Shown here piece after piece: positions 14,823 to 21,187 of a stretch of 21,187 nucleotides of DNA. How positions within the stretch are numbered: the first letter of the stretch is position 1; each line of letters starts with the position of its first letter. The DNA is taken from NCBI GenBank assembly GCA_021780935.1, contig JAJXXT010000013.1:1-21187 (forward strand). Direction: 5' to 3'. This DNA is from Pseudomonadota bacterium (GTDB taxonomy: Bacteria; Pseudomonadota; Alphaproteobacteria; Acetobacterales; Acetobacteraceae). A program made the position numbers and the translations under genes. Under the pieces are notes generated by a model. It did no database searches and was not told the origin of the DNA. It saw only the letters and a program-made list of their open reading frames with translations.

Positions 14823-15911
14823 ATGAGCCGGCCAATCCTGCGCGCGATCGGGCTGATGAGCGGCACCTCGCTCGACGGCGTGGACGCGGCCTGGATCGAG
14901 ACCGATGGCGAGCGTGTCGTCGCCACCGGCTCCGCGCTCACGCTGCCCTATGATCCGGTGCTGCGCGCGCGGCTGCGCCGGCTGCTCGACCGGGCCCCGG
15001 CGGGCCTGCGGGCAGACGATCCGGACCTGCTCGAAGCGACGGCATTGCTGACGCAGCGACATGTCGAGGCGGTCCGTGCCCTCGCGGCGCCCACCGACCT
15101 GATCGGCTTTCACGGCCAGACCATCCTGCACCAGCCGCAGCGCCGGCGGACCTGGCAGATCGGCGACGCCGCGCTGCTGGCGCGCGCATGCGGCCTGCCC
15201 GTCGCGTGCGATTTCCGTCTCGCCGATGTGGCGGCGGGCGGCGAGGGGGCCCCGCTCGCGCCGGTCTACCACCAGACTCTGGCGCACGATCTCGCCCACC
15301 CGCTCGCGGTGCTCAATCTCGGCGGCGTCGGCAACGTCACCTGGCTGGGCGCGGACGACGCGTTGCTGGCGTTCGACACCGGTCCGGGCAACGGCCCGCT
15401 CGACGACTGGGTGGCCTCGCGCACCGGTGCCGCGTTTGACCGCGACGGCCGTCTCGCCGGTGCCGGCCGGGTCGACGGCGCGGTGCTCGCGCGGCTGATG
15501 GCCGATCCCTATTTCGCTCGCCCCGCGCCGAAATCGCTCGACCGGCTGGATTTCGCCGCCGGCCTCGCCGCGAGCGGACTGGCCGCGCTCGGCACCGAGG
15601 ACGGAGCGGCGACGCTCGTCGCCTTCACGGCCGCCAGCGTGGCCGCCTGCCGCGCCCATTTGCCACGCCCGCCGCGCCGCTGGCTCGTCACCGGCGGCGG
15701 CAGGCGCAACCCGGCGATCATGGCGGCGCTGGCAGCCCGCCTTGGCGACGTGGCCCCCGTCGAGCAGGTCGGCTGGGACGGCGATGCGCTGGAGGCACAG
15801 TGTTTCGCTCTCCTCGCGGTGCGCGTGCGCGCGGGCCTGCCGCTGACCTTCCCCGGCACCACCGGCATCGCCGCGCCGCTCGCCGGCGGGCGCATCGTCG
15901 AGCCCGAATGA
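14823..15911 (+). CDS. anmK: Anhydro-N-acetylmuramic acid kinase
   Basis: Phosphorylates and opens 1,6-anhydro-MurNAc released in peptidoglycan turnover, giving MurNAc-6-phosphate for recycling. The 362-residue product has the ATP-binding [14 protein letters not shown] (residues 10-23), '[11 protein letters not shown]', '[10 protein letters not shown]', '[24 protein letters not shown]', '[12 protein letters not shown]', and '[14 protein letters not shown]' with the catalytic aspartate, all family hallmarks. The C-terminal '[21 protein letters not shown]' completes the ASKHA fold. Divergent tyrS-anmK is an arrangement I recall from many alphaproteobacteria. It ends in a perfect terminator shared with the convergent hydrolase. 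Confidence 0.96.
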   Translation: MSRPILRAIGLMSGTSLDGVDAAWIETDGERVVATGSALTLPYDPVLRARLRRLLDRAPAGLRADDPDLLEATALLTQRHVEAVRALAAPTDLIGFHGQTILHQPQRRRTWQIGDAALLARACGLPVACDFRLADVAAGGEGAPLAPVYHQTLAHDLAHPLAVLNLGGVGNVTWLGADDALLAFDTGPGNGPLDDWVASRTGAAFDRDGRLAGAGRVDGAVLARLMADPYFARPAPKSLDRLDFAAGLAASGLAALGTEDGAATLVAFTAASVAACRAHLPRPPRRWLVTGGGRRNPAIMAALAARLGDVAPVEQVGWDGDALEAQCFALLAVRVRAGLPLTFPGTTGIAAPLAGGRIVEPE

Positions 15912-15915
15912 GGCG

Positions 15916-15941
15916 GGCCGGCATGAGGGGCCGGCATGAGG
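15916..15941 (+). repeat. Tandem duplication of 13 bases
   Basis: GGCCGGCATGAGG occurs twice in direct succession (15916-15928 and 15929-15941), just after the anmK stop. A related GAGGCGGG also flanks the pair on both sides. It looks like a small slippage duplication in spacer DNA. Confidence 0.6.
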
Positions 15942-15961
15942 CGGGTGGGGCGCCGGCAACA

Positions 15962-15996
15962 AAAAAAGCCGCGGCATCTGGTGCCGCGGCTTTTTT
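15962..15996. terminator. Bidirectional intrinsic terminator
   Basis: Perfect 15-base arms (15962-15976 and 15982-15996) around TCTGG. Each arm has nine GC-rich bases GCCGCGGCA/TGCCGCGGC with six A before and six T after. It therefore reads as an intrinsic terminator from both sides and serves anmK (+) and the hydrolase gene (-), which converge here. Confidence 0.95.
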
Positions 15997-16014
15997 GGTC
16001 AGTGGCCGGCAGGT

Positions 16015-16680
16015 TCAGTCGGCGGCGAGCGCCATGTTGCGGCGGGCCATCGTCTTCTTGACGTAATCCTCGATGCCCTCGGCGATCTGCTCGGCGTGGT
16101 TGGCGAAGACGTGATCGGCGCCGGCGAAGATCCGGTAATCCACCGAAACGTTCTTCTGGGTATTGAGCTTGTCCACCAGCTTGCGCACGGAAATCTCCGG
16201 CACCAGCTCGTCGGAGTCGCCGTGGATCATCAGCCCGCCGCAGGGGCACGGGGCGAGGAAGCCGAAATCGTAGTGGCTCGCCGGCGGCGCCACGCTGATC
16301 CAGCCGGAGATTTCCGGCCGGCGCATCAGCAGCTGCATGCCGACGAAGGCGCCGAACGAGTAGCCGGCAATCCACAGCCCGCCATGGCTCGGGTTCACCG
16401 TCTGCATCCAGTCGAGTGCCGAGGCGGCATCCGAGATCTCGCCGAAGCCGCCGTCGTAGCGGCCCTGGCTGCGGCCGACTCCGCGGAAATTGAAGCGCAT
16501 CACCGAGAAGCCGAGCTTCTGGAACGACTGGTACATCGTATAGGTGATGCGGTTGTTCATGGTCCCGCCATGCAGCGGGTGCGGGTGCAGAATCAGCGCC
16601 AGCGGCGCACCCCGGTCCTTGGCATGATGGTAGCGGCCTTCGAGCCGGCCATCGGGGCCGGCGAACAGAACCTCAGGCAT
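16015..16680 (-). CDS. Alpha/beta hydrolase (COG2945-like)
   Basis: A 221-residue alpha/beta hydrolase. Seen are 'LILHPHPLHGGTMNNRITY' (residues 29-47, typical of the COG2945 group), 'FNFRGVGRSQGRYDGG', the nucleophile elbow GYSFGA with Ser108, an acid in 'MIHGDSDELVP' (Asp155 or Asp157) and His190 in 'FAGADHVF'. The full catalytic triad is therefore present. There is no signal peptide, so it is cytoplasmic. Its substrate is unknown. The gene is divergent from the cysE operon and convergent with anmK. I recall this hydrolase beside iron-sulfur genes in other alphaproteobacteria, but a functional link is unproven. Confidence 0.9.
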   Translation of the reverse strand: MPEVLFAGPDGRLEGRYHHAKDRGAPLALILHPHPLHGGTMNNRITYTMYQSFQKLGFSVMRFNFRGVGRSQGRYDGGFGEISDAASALDWMQTVNPSHGGLWIAGYSFGAFVGMQLLMRRPEISGWISVAPPASHYDFGFLAPCPCGGLMIHGDSDELVPEISVRKLVDKLNTQKNVSVDYRIFAGADHVFANHAEQIAEGIEDYVKKTMARRNMALAAD

Positions 16681-16702
16681 TCGGCGACAAATCCCTTCTT
16701 CC

Positions 16703-16722
16703 CGAACGGGCCAGCCCGTTCG
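16703..16722 (-). promoter_or_regulatory. Perfect 8-base hairpin upstream of the hydrolase gene
   Basis: CGAACGGG (16703-16710) pairs perfectly with CCCGTTCG (16715-16722) around a four-base loop, 22 bases before the hydrolase ATG. A -10-like TACAAT lies further upstream on the minus strand (16735-16740), so the hairpin would fall in the 5' leader or be an operator next to the transcription start. The function is inferred. Confidence 0.4.
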
Positions 16723-16734
16723 ACTACGCGTTAA

Positions 16735-16740
16735 ATTGTA
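16735..16740 (-). promoter_or_regulatory. Possible -10 element for the hydrolase gene
   Basis: TACAAT on the minus strand, in the only clearly A/T-rich patch of the intergenic region (TTAAATTGTA on the plus strand). The hexamer 17 bases upstream (CTGGAG) is a poor -35, so the call rests on the -10 alone. Confidence 0.3.
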
Positions 16741-16828
16741 TCTTCCAAGGCGCCGTTCTCCAGCGCCACTCCGCCTGTTCTCCGGCCGCCGTCCTCCGCA
16801 ACGGCTGCCGCCCCCTCGTTGACCCGTC

Positions 16829-16848
16829 GCCGCGCCGATCGGCGCGGC
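16829..16848. promoter_or_regulatory. Perfect 20-base palindrome in the hydrolase/cysE intergenic region
   Basis: GCCGCGCCGATCGGCGCGGC is its own reverse complement with no spacer. It stands about 125 bases before cysE and 150 before the divergent hydrolase gene. It could be a dimer-binding operator or only GC-rich chance; the symmetry itself is certain. Confidence 0.4.
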
Positions 16849-16920
16849 CGGCGATGGTCTCGTAACCGGATCGGCCTCGGCCTATATCCGACCGTGATAG
16901 CGCTGCCTGACCCGCTTTGA

Positions 16921-16940
16921 CCTATTGTTGTCACTATAGG
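16921..16940 (+). promoter_or_regulatory. Imperfect palindrome just upstream of cysE
   Basis: CCTATTGTTGTCACTATAGG has symmetric ends (CCTAT/ATAGG) and an inner GT/AC pair: 14 of 20 bases match the symmetry. It is A/T-rich in a GC-rich background and lies 33 bases before the cysE ATG. TTGACC begins four bases upstream of it and overlaps its first two bases. It fits an operator next to a promoter for the sulfur operon. The regulator is not known, and no Rrf2-type gene is in the window. Confidence 0.4.
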
Positions 16941-16973
16941 GTGTCCGTGGCGCCGCTGCATAGGAAATGTCGC

Positions 16974-17651
16974 ATGGGTTTCATGTCGCTGCGTGAGTCC
17001 ATCCGCGCTTACCAGACCCGGGATCCGGCGGCGCGTTCGGCCGCTACCATCCTGTTCTGCTACCCAGGGTTGCACGCCACGCTCTGGCACCGTCTCGCAC
17101 ATGCGCTGTGGCGCCGTGGCTTCTTTTTTGCCGGCCGCGCCGTATCCCATTGGTCGAGATTTCTCACGGGGATCGAGATTCACCCGGGGGCGGAGATCGG
17201 CCGGCGACTGGTGATCGACCACGGCATGGGCGTGGTGATCGGCGAGACCGCGGAAATCGGCGACGACGTGCACCTCTACCACCAGGTCACCCTCGGCGGC
17301 ACCTCGTCCGCCCGCGGCAAGCGCCACCCGACCCTGGGCCATGGCGTCATCGTCGGTGCCGGCGCCAAGATTCTCGGTGCCATCACCATCGGCGACAACG
17401 CTCGCGTCGGCGCCAACGCGGTGGTTCTGGAGCCGGTGCCGGCGGATACCACCGTCGTCGGCATCCCGGCTCGCCCCGTGGAGCGCAAGCCGCTCAAGGC
17501 GCGGCCGGATCCGTGCTTCGACGCCTACGGCACCCCGGCGGAGGGGGTTCTCGATCCTGTCGAGTCGGAAATCGAACGGCTGCGCACCGAGCTGGCGGAG
17601 CTCGAGGCGCGGTTCGCGCGCATCGTGGGGCGGGAGCCGGTTGGCAAATAG
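16974..17651 (+). CDS. cysE: Serine O-acetyltransferase, EpsC type
   Basis: Acetylates serine with acetyl-CoA, the committed step of cysteine synthesis. The 225-residue product has a short helical N-terminus ([38 protein letters not shown]) typical of the shorter EpsC type, then a left-handed beta-helix of hexapeptide repeats (about 66-165) with catalytic residues in '[19 protein letters not shown]' (Asp82, His83) and 'GKRHPTLG' (His118). A charged C-terminal helix follows. ATG 16974 has AGGAAA six bases upstream; an ATG three codons later is also possible. Its stop overlaps the next gene, which starts at TTG 17641, by 11 bases. As first gene of the operon it supplies the precursor of the cysteine used by the desulfurases. 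Confidence 0.94.
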   Translation: MGFMSLRESIRAYQTRDPAARSAATILFCYPGLHATLWHRLAHALWRRGFFFAGRAVSHWSRFLTGIEIHPGAEIGRRLVIDHGMGVVIGETAEIGDDVHLYHQVTLGGTSSARGKRHPTLGHGVIVGAGAKILGAITIGDNARVGANAVVLEPVPADTTVVGIPARPVERKPLKARPDPCFDAYGTPAEGVLDPVESEIERLRTELAELEARFARIVGREPVGK

Positions 17652-18738
17652 GATCTATCTCGACGCCAACGCCTCCGAGCCACTGCGCCCCGAGGCCCGG
17701 GCGGCGCTGCTCGCGGCACTGGCGGCGGACGCCAATCCGGCCTCCGTCCACGCCCCCGGCCGCGCCGCACGCGCCATCCTGGACACGGCGCGGGAGGTAC
17801 TGGGCGCGCGTTTCGGCGCCCATCCCGCGCGTGTCGTCTTCACCTCGGGGGGGGCGGAGGCCAACGCGCTCGCGATCCATGCGCTGGGCCGGGCGCGCCG
17901 CCTGATCGTCTCCGCGATTGAGCACGACTCGATTCTTGCCGCGGCGCCGGACGCCGCAACGCTGCCGGTGGATGCCGACGGCATCGTCCGCCTGGCCGCG
18001 CTCGCCCCGCTGCTGGCGCAGGGGCCGGCGCTGCTCTGCCTGATGGCGGCCAACAACGAGACCGGCGCGATCCAGCCGGTCGGCGAGGCGGCCGCGATCT
18101 GCCGCGCCCATGGCGCCCTGTTGCATGTCGATGCGATCCAGGCCGCCGGGCGCATTCCCCTCGACCTCGCCGGCCTCGGCGCCGACAGTCTCGCCGTTTC
18201 CGGCCACAAGCTCGGCGGCCCGCCGGGCGCCGGCGCGTTGCTGTTTGCTGCCGATCCGCCGGTCCGCCCGCTGATTCCGGGCGGCGGGCAGGAACGCGGC
18301 ATGCGCGGCGGCACCCCGCCGCTGCCGGCCATCGCCGGCATGGCCGCCGCCGCCACCGTTGCCGCGGCTGACCTGGCGCCGCTGCGCGACGCGGCGCAGC
18401 GTGCCGCCACGGCCTGCGGCGGCATGGTCATCGCCCGGGCCGCACCGCGGCTCGCCAACACGCTGTGTGTGGCGCTTCCCGGCGTTGCCGCGGCGACGCA
18501 GGTCATGGCGCTCGATCTCGCCGGCATCGCTGTCTCCGCCGGCGCCGCGTGCAGTTCCGGCAAGATCGCGTCCAGCCACGTGCTCTCGGCGATGGGGCTC
18601 GGTCCGCTTGCCGGCGAGGCGATCCGGGTCTCCCTGCCCTGGAACGCCTCCGCCGACGACATCGACGCCTTTGCGTGCGCCTATGCCGCCATGGCCCGCC
18701 GCGCCGCCAGATCCCCCGCCGTCGGTAGCCTCGCATGA
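17641..18738 (+). CDS. Cysteine desulfurase, NifS/IscS-like paralogue
   Basis: A 365-residue PLP enzyme of the class V aminotransferase family that takes sulfur from cysteine as a persulfide. Key residues are in place: His95 (IEHDS), '[11 protein letters not shown]', Asp164/Gln167 (VDAIQ), the PLP lysine Lys190 in SGHKLGG, and the persulfide Cys304 in [15 protein letters not shown]. The start is TTG 17641 ([11 protein letters not shown]), with GGGAG four bases upstream; no ATG or GTG gives a sensible N-terminus, and the frame further upstream is a shadow of cysE. It is more diverged and about 30 residues shorter than the IscS next to it. Which acceptor it serves is unknown. A run of eight G (17847-17854) lies within the gene. 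Confidence 0.88.
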   Translation: MANRIYLDANASEPLRPEARAALLAALAADANPASVHAPGRAARAILDTAREVLGARFGAHPARVVFTSGGAEANALAIHALGRARRLIVSAIEHDSILAAAPDAATLPVDADGIVRLAALAPLLAQGPALLCLMAANNETGAIQPVGEAAAICRAHGALLHVDAIQAAGRIPLDLAGLGADSLAVSGHKLGGPPGAGALLFAADPPVRPLIPGGGQERGMRGGTPPLPAIAGMAAAATVAAADLAPLRDAAQRAATACGGMVIARAAPRLANTLCVALPGVAAATQVMALDLAGIAVSAGAACSSGKIASSHVLSAMGLGPLAGEAIRVSLPWNASADDIDAFACAYAAMARRAARSPAVGSLA

Positions 18739-19922
18739 TTCCCAACCGCCCGATCTATCTCGACAACCAGGCGACGACACCCTGCGACCCCGACGTCGTG
18801 GCGGCGATGCTGCCCTTCTTCAGCGAGCAATTCGCCAACCCGCATGCCGTCGAGCACGTCATGGGCCGCGCCGCGGAAGCGGCGGTGGAAGCGGCGCGGG
18901 CGGACGTCGCGGCGCTGCTCGGTGCCGATTCCCGCGAAATCGTCTTCACCTCCGGCGCCACCGAGGCCAACAACCTCGCCATCAAGGGAGCGGCGCGGTT
19001 CGCGCGCGATGCCGGCGATCCGCGGCGGCGCATCATCACCTTCGCGACCGAACACCCATGCGTGCTGGCGAGTGTCCACGATCTCGCGGCCGAAGGGTTC
19101 GAGCCCGCCGTGCTGCCGGTGCTCGCGGATGGGCGGCCCGACCTGGATGCGCTCGCGGCGGCACTTGCCGAGCCGGCGCTGCTGGTCTCGGTCATGGCCG
19201 CCAACAACGAGACCGGGGTGCTCGCGGACCTGCCCGCCATTGCCGGCGTGGTGAAGCAGGCCGGCGCGCTGCTGCACAGCGATGCCGCGCAGGCGGTGGG
19301 CAAGATCCCGCTCGATGTCCGCGCCCTGCCGGTCGATCTCCTCTCCCTCAGTGCCCACAAGCTTTATGGCCCGAAGGGTGTCGGCGCGCTTTACGTCCGC
19401 CGCCGCCCGCGCGTGCGCCTCGCCCCGCTGTTCTCGGGCGGCGGGCAGGAGCGGGGGCTGCGTTCCGGCACGCTGCCGGTGCCCATGCTCGTGGGGTTCG
19501 GGCGGGCGGCCATGCTCGCCGCGGCGAAGCTGGCGGCGGAGCCGACCGGCATCGCCGCCCTGCGCGACCGGATGCTCGCGCGTCTCGGCGCCGCGATCCC
19601 CGGGATCACCGTCAACGGCACGCTTTCGGCGCGGCTTGCGGGCAACCTCAACCTGACCTTCCCGGCGGCGGCCGCCGCCGCGCTGATGCGGGCATGCCCG
19701 GATCTGTGCCTCTCCACCGGTTCCGCCTGCTCCTCGACCGAGATCGCGCCTTCGCACGTGCTCACCGCCATGGGGCTCGATGCCGATGCGGCGAGCCGCA
19801 GCTTGCGCGTCGGCATCGGACGCTTTAACTCCGCCGCCGATATCGACACCGCGGCCGACCTGCTGATCGCAGCCCACGCCGCTCTCTCGCATCAGCGGAC
19901 CGGATCTTCATGCCCCGCATGA
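18735..19922 (+). CDS. iscS: Cysteine desulfurase IscS
   Basis: Main housekeeping desulfurase for Fe-S cluster assembly and tRNA thiolation. The 395-residue product opens [23 protein letters not shown], as in IscS. His107 (ATEHPCV), 'AANNETGV', Asp183/Gln186 ([14 protein letters not shown]), PLP lysine Lys209 in [19 protein letters not shown], '[15 protein letters not shown]' and the catalytic Cys332 in [17 protein letters not shown] are all present. The ATG overlaps the preceding stop (ATGA), and its end overlaps the ferredoxin gene by 13 bases. No iscU, iscA or hscAB is in the window, and none fits in the gap before mnmA. Scaffold genes must lie elsewhere. Confidence 0.94.
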   Translation: MIPNRPIYLDNQATTPCDPDVVAAMLPFFSEQFANPHAVEHVMGRAAEAAVEAARADVAALLGADSREIVFTSGATEANNLAIKGAARFARDAGDPRRRIITFATEHPCVLASVHDLAAEGFEPAVLPVLADGRPDLDALAAALAEPALLVSVMAANNETGVLADLPAIAGVVKQAGALLHSDAAQAVGKIPLDVRALPVDLLSLSAHKLYGPKGVGALYVRRRPRVRLAPLFSGGGQERGLRSGTLPVPMLVGFGRAAMLAAAKLAAEPTGIAALRDRMLARLGAAIPGITVNGTLSARLAGNLNLTFPAAAAAALMRACPDLCLSTGSACSSTEIAPSHVLTAMGLDADAASRSLRVGIGRFNSAADIDTAADLLIAAHAALSHQRTGSSCPA

Positions 19923-20242
19923 CCTTCATCGAGCGTGACGGCACGCGCCGCGAGGTGGACGCACCTCTCGGCCTTTCGGTGCTGGAGATCGCGCACAAGC
20001 ACGACATCGACATCGAGGGTGCCTGCGAGGGCTCGCTCGCCTGCTCGACCTGCCACGTCATCGTCGATCCCTCCTGGTATCCGAAGCTCGCCGGTGCCAC
20101 GGACGACGAGGAGGACATGCTGGACCTCGCCTTCGGGCTCGAGAAGACGTCGCGGCTCGGCTGCCAGATCGTCATCACCGAGGCGCTCGACGGGCTCGTG
20201 GTCAGGCTGCCGGCCGGCACCCGGAACATGTTGAACGGCTGA
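19910..20242 (+). CDS. fdx: 2Fe-2S ferredoxin, ISC (adrenodoxin-like) type
   Basis: A 110-residue electron carrier. Cluster ligands follow the vertebrate/ISC spacing: Cys39, Cys45 and Cys48 in [14 protein letters not shown], and Cys85 in SRLGCQIV. '[22 protein letters not shown]' is the adrenodoxin-family acidic helix and ligand loop. ISC ferredoxins supply electrons to IscS/IscU during cluster assembly, which fits its place directly after iscS. The start ATG 19910 lies within the end of iscS; an alternative ATG (19919) is three codons on. Its stop is followed one base later by the mnmA ATG. Confidence 0.93.
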   Translation: MPRMTFIERDGTRREVDAPLGLSVLEIAHKHDIDIEGACEGSLACSTCHVIVDPSWYPKLAGATDDEEDMLDLAFGLEKTSRLGCQIVITEALDGLVVRLPAGTRNMLNG

Positions 20243-20243
20243 G

Positions 20244-21187
20244 ATGCGCGTGCTCGTGGCCATGTCCGGCGGCGTTGACAGCTCCGTCGCTGCCGGGCTG
20301 CTGCGCGAGCAGGGACACGAGGTCATCGGCGTCACGCTGCAGCTCTACGACCACGGCGCCGCGACTGGCCGCAAGGGCTCCTGCTGCGCCGGCCAGGATA
20401 TCGCTGACGCACGTCGCGTCGCGAGCCATCTCGGCATCCCCCATTACGTGCTCGACGCCGAGACGCGTTTCCGCGACGCGGTGATCGCTGATTTTGCTGC
20501 GACCTATGCCGCGGGCCGCACGCCGGTGCCCTGCATTCGCTGCAACCAGAGCGTGAAGTTTGCCGACCTCACGGCACTCGCCCGGGATCTCGGCGCCGAA
20601 CGCCTGGCCACCGGCCATTATGTCCGCCGCGAGGAGGGCAGCGATGGTCCGCAGCTGCACCGCGCCGCCGATGCCCGGCGCGACCAGAGCTGGTTCCTCG
20701 CCATGACGACGCCGGCACAGCTCGCCCGCGCGCTGTTTCCGCTCGGCACGATGGCGGACAAGAACGCCGTGCGTGCCCATGCCGCCCGCCTCGGCCTGCC
20801 GGTCGCTGCCAAGCCGGACAGCCAGGACATCTGCTTCGTCCCGGCGGGCGACCATGCCGACATCGTGGGCACGCTGCGCCCCGAGGCGCTGGCCCCCGGC
20901 GCGATCGTCGACGAGGCCGGGACTGTGCTTGGCACGCATCGGGGTATTGCCCGCTACACGATCGGCCAGGCGAAGCGCCTCGGCCTGCCGGCCGACGGAT
21001 CCGCGCAGCGCGTGGTGACGCGCATCGAGCCCGGCGCCAACCGTGTCGTCGTCGGCCCGCGCGAGGGCGGCGCGCGCCTGGTGCGCCTCGCCGAGCCGAA
21101 CTGGCTTGCGTGCCCGTCACCGCGGCGGGTGACGGCGAAGCTGCGCTCCGGCGAGGCGCCGCGCGCGGCGCCGCTAAGTCCGCGCCC
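20244..21187 (+). CDS. mnmA: tRNA-specific 2-thiouridylase MnmA (3' end outside window)
   Basis: Adds sulfur to U34 of Lys, Glu and Gln tRNAs, using sulfur relayed from IscS. From ATG 20244, one base after the ferredoxin stop (TGAGATG), the frame is open to the window edge: 314 complete codons of an expected roughly 360-370. Visible are the PP-loop MSGGVDSSV (7-15), the tRNA/ATP-contact 'GHYVR', 'DQSWFLAMT', and the two catalytic cysteines, Cys100 in PCIRCNQSVKF and Cys197 in SQDICFV. The C-terminal domain begins with 'YTIGQAKRLGL' and 'NRVVVGPREG' and continues to 'RRVTAKLRSG'. No frameshift is visible. Position after iscS-fdx matches its sulfur supply. Confidence 0.95.
   Translation, partial: MRVLVAMSGGVDSSVAAGLLREQGHEVIGVTLQLYDHGAATGRKGSCCAGQDIADARRVASHLGIPHYVLDAETRFRDAVIADFAATYAAGRTPVPCIRCNQSVKFADLTALARDLGAERLATGHYVRREEGSDGPQLHRAADARRDQSWFLAMTTPAQLARALFPLGTMADKNAVRAHAARLGLPVAAKPDSQDICFVPAGDHADIVGTLRPEALAPGAIVDEAGTVLGTHRGIARYTIGQAKRLGLPADGSAQRVVTRIEPGANRVVVGPREGGARLVRLAEPNWLACPSPRRVTAKLRSGEAPRAAPLSPR

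Noticed and set aside
14604..15977. 457-codon minus-strand open frame opposite anmK
   Set aside because: It overlaps the intact anmK and the start of tyrS and has shadow composition; there is no ribosome site.
16917..16940. TTGACC and TATAGG as the -35 and -10 of a cysE promoter
   Set aside because: The spacer is only 12 bases, too short for sigma-70. The pair is better described as part of a dyad.

Overview
The window is one chromosomal stretch of a very GC-rich alphaproteobacterium. Codons end in G or C almost throughout. The gene set (phasin, COQ9/TetR-like regulator, UbiK, PgeF, MidA-type methyltransferase, tyrS/anmK divergent pair, EpsC-type cysE beside two cysteine desulfurases) fits the Rhodospirillales/Acetobacterales best. 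That placement is an inference from gene content; no rRNA or tRNA is present to confirm it. I see no insertion sequence, phage gene, CRISPR array, toxin-antitoxin pair or plasmid function. This is mainly housekeeping DNA with tightly packed, overlapping genes.

Layout. (1) 1-540: the C-terminal end of a TIGR02302/DUF4175-type membrane protein (+). (2) 621-6436: a long block on the minus strand. Read in transcription order it is ubiK, ybjN-like, proC, a TetR/COQ9-like regulator, phasin, argG, a DUF1993 protein, a small unknown ORF and marC. (3) 6437-6686: a non-coding divergent region carrying the first copy of a structured repeat. (4) 6687-11099: a compact plus-strand operon hldD-lgt-midA-pgeF-lipoprotein, with genes that abut or overlap by a few bases. 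(5) 11196-13382: prs, a glutathione S-transferase and a histidine phosphatase. (6) 13441-13524: the second copy of the structured repeat, lying between convergent genes. (7) tyrS (-) and anmK (+), divergent, closed by a perfect bidirectional terminator at 15962-15996. (8) An alpha/beta hydrolase (-) and, divergent from it, a sulfur operon to the end of the window: cysE, a NifS-like desulfurase, IscS, a 2Fe-2S ferredoxin and the start of mnmA, all overlapping or nearly touching.

How the genes work together. The last block forms a chain: serine is acetylated by CysE for cysteine synthesis, the desulfurases remove sulfur from cysteine, ferredoxin supplies electrons for Fe-S assembly, and MnmA puts sulfur into tRNA wobble uridine. 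The hldD operon combines envelope functions: LPS heptose, lipoprotein acylation and peptidoglycan quality control, plus a lipoprotein of unknown role. AnmK recycles cell-wall sugar. The ubiK/COQ9-like pair hints at a ubiquinone link in the minus-strand block.

The most unusual signal is non-coding. Two related elements of about 85 bases (6579-6665 and 13441-13524) share a 44-base core (34 of 44 identical) and the same succession of hairpins, although the second large hairpin differs in sequence between copies. It looks like a dispersed structured repeat. Other points to check are two hairpins in the argG leader, palindromes upstream of cysE, and a small ORF coupled to marC.
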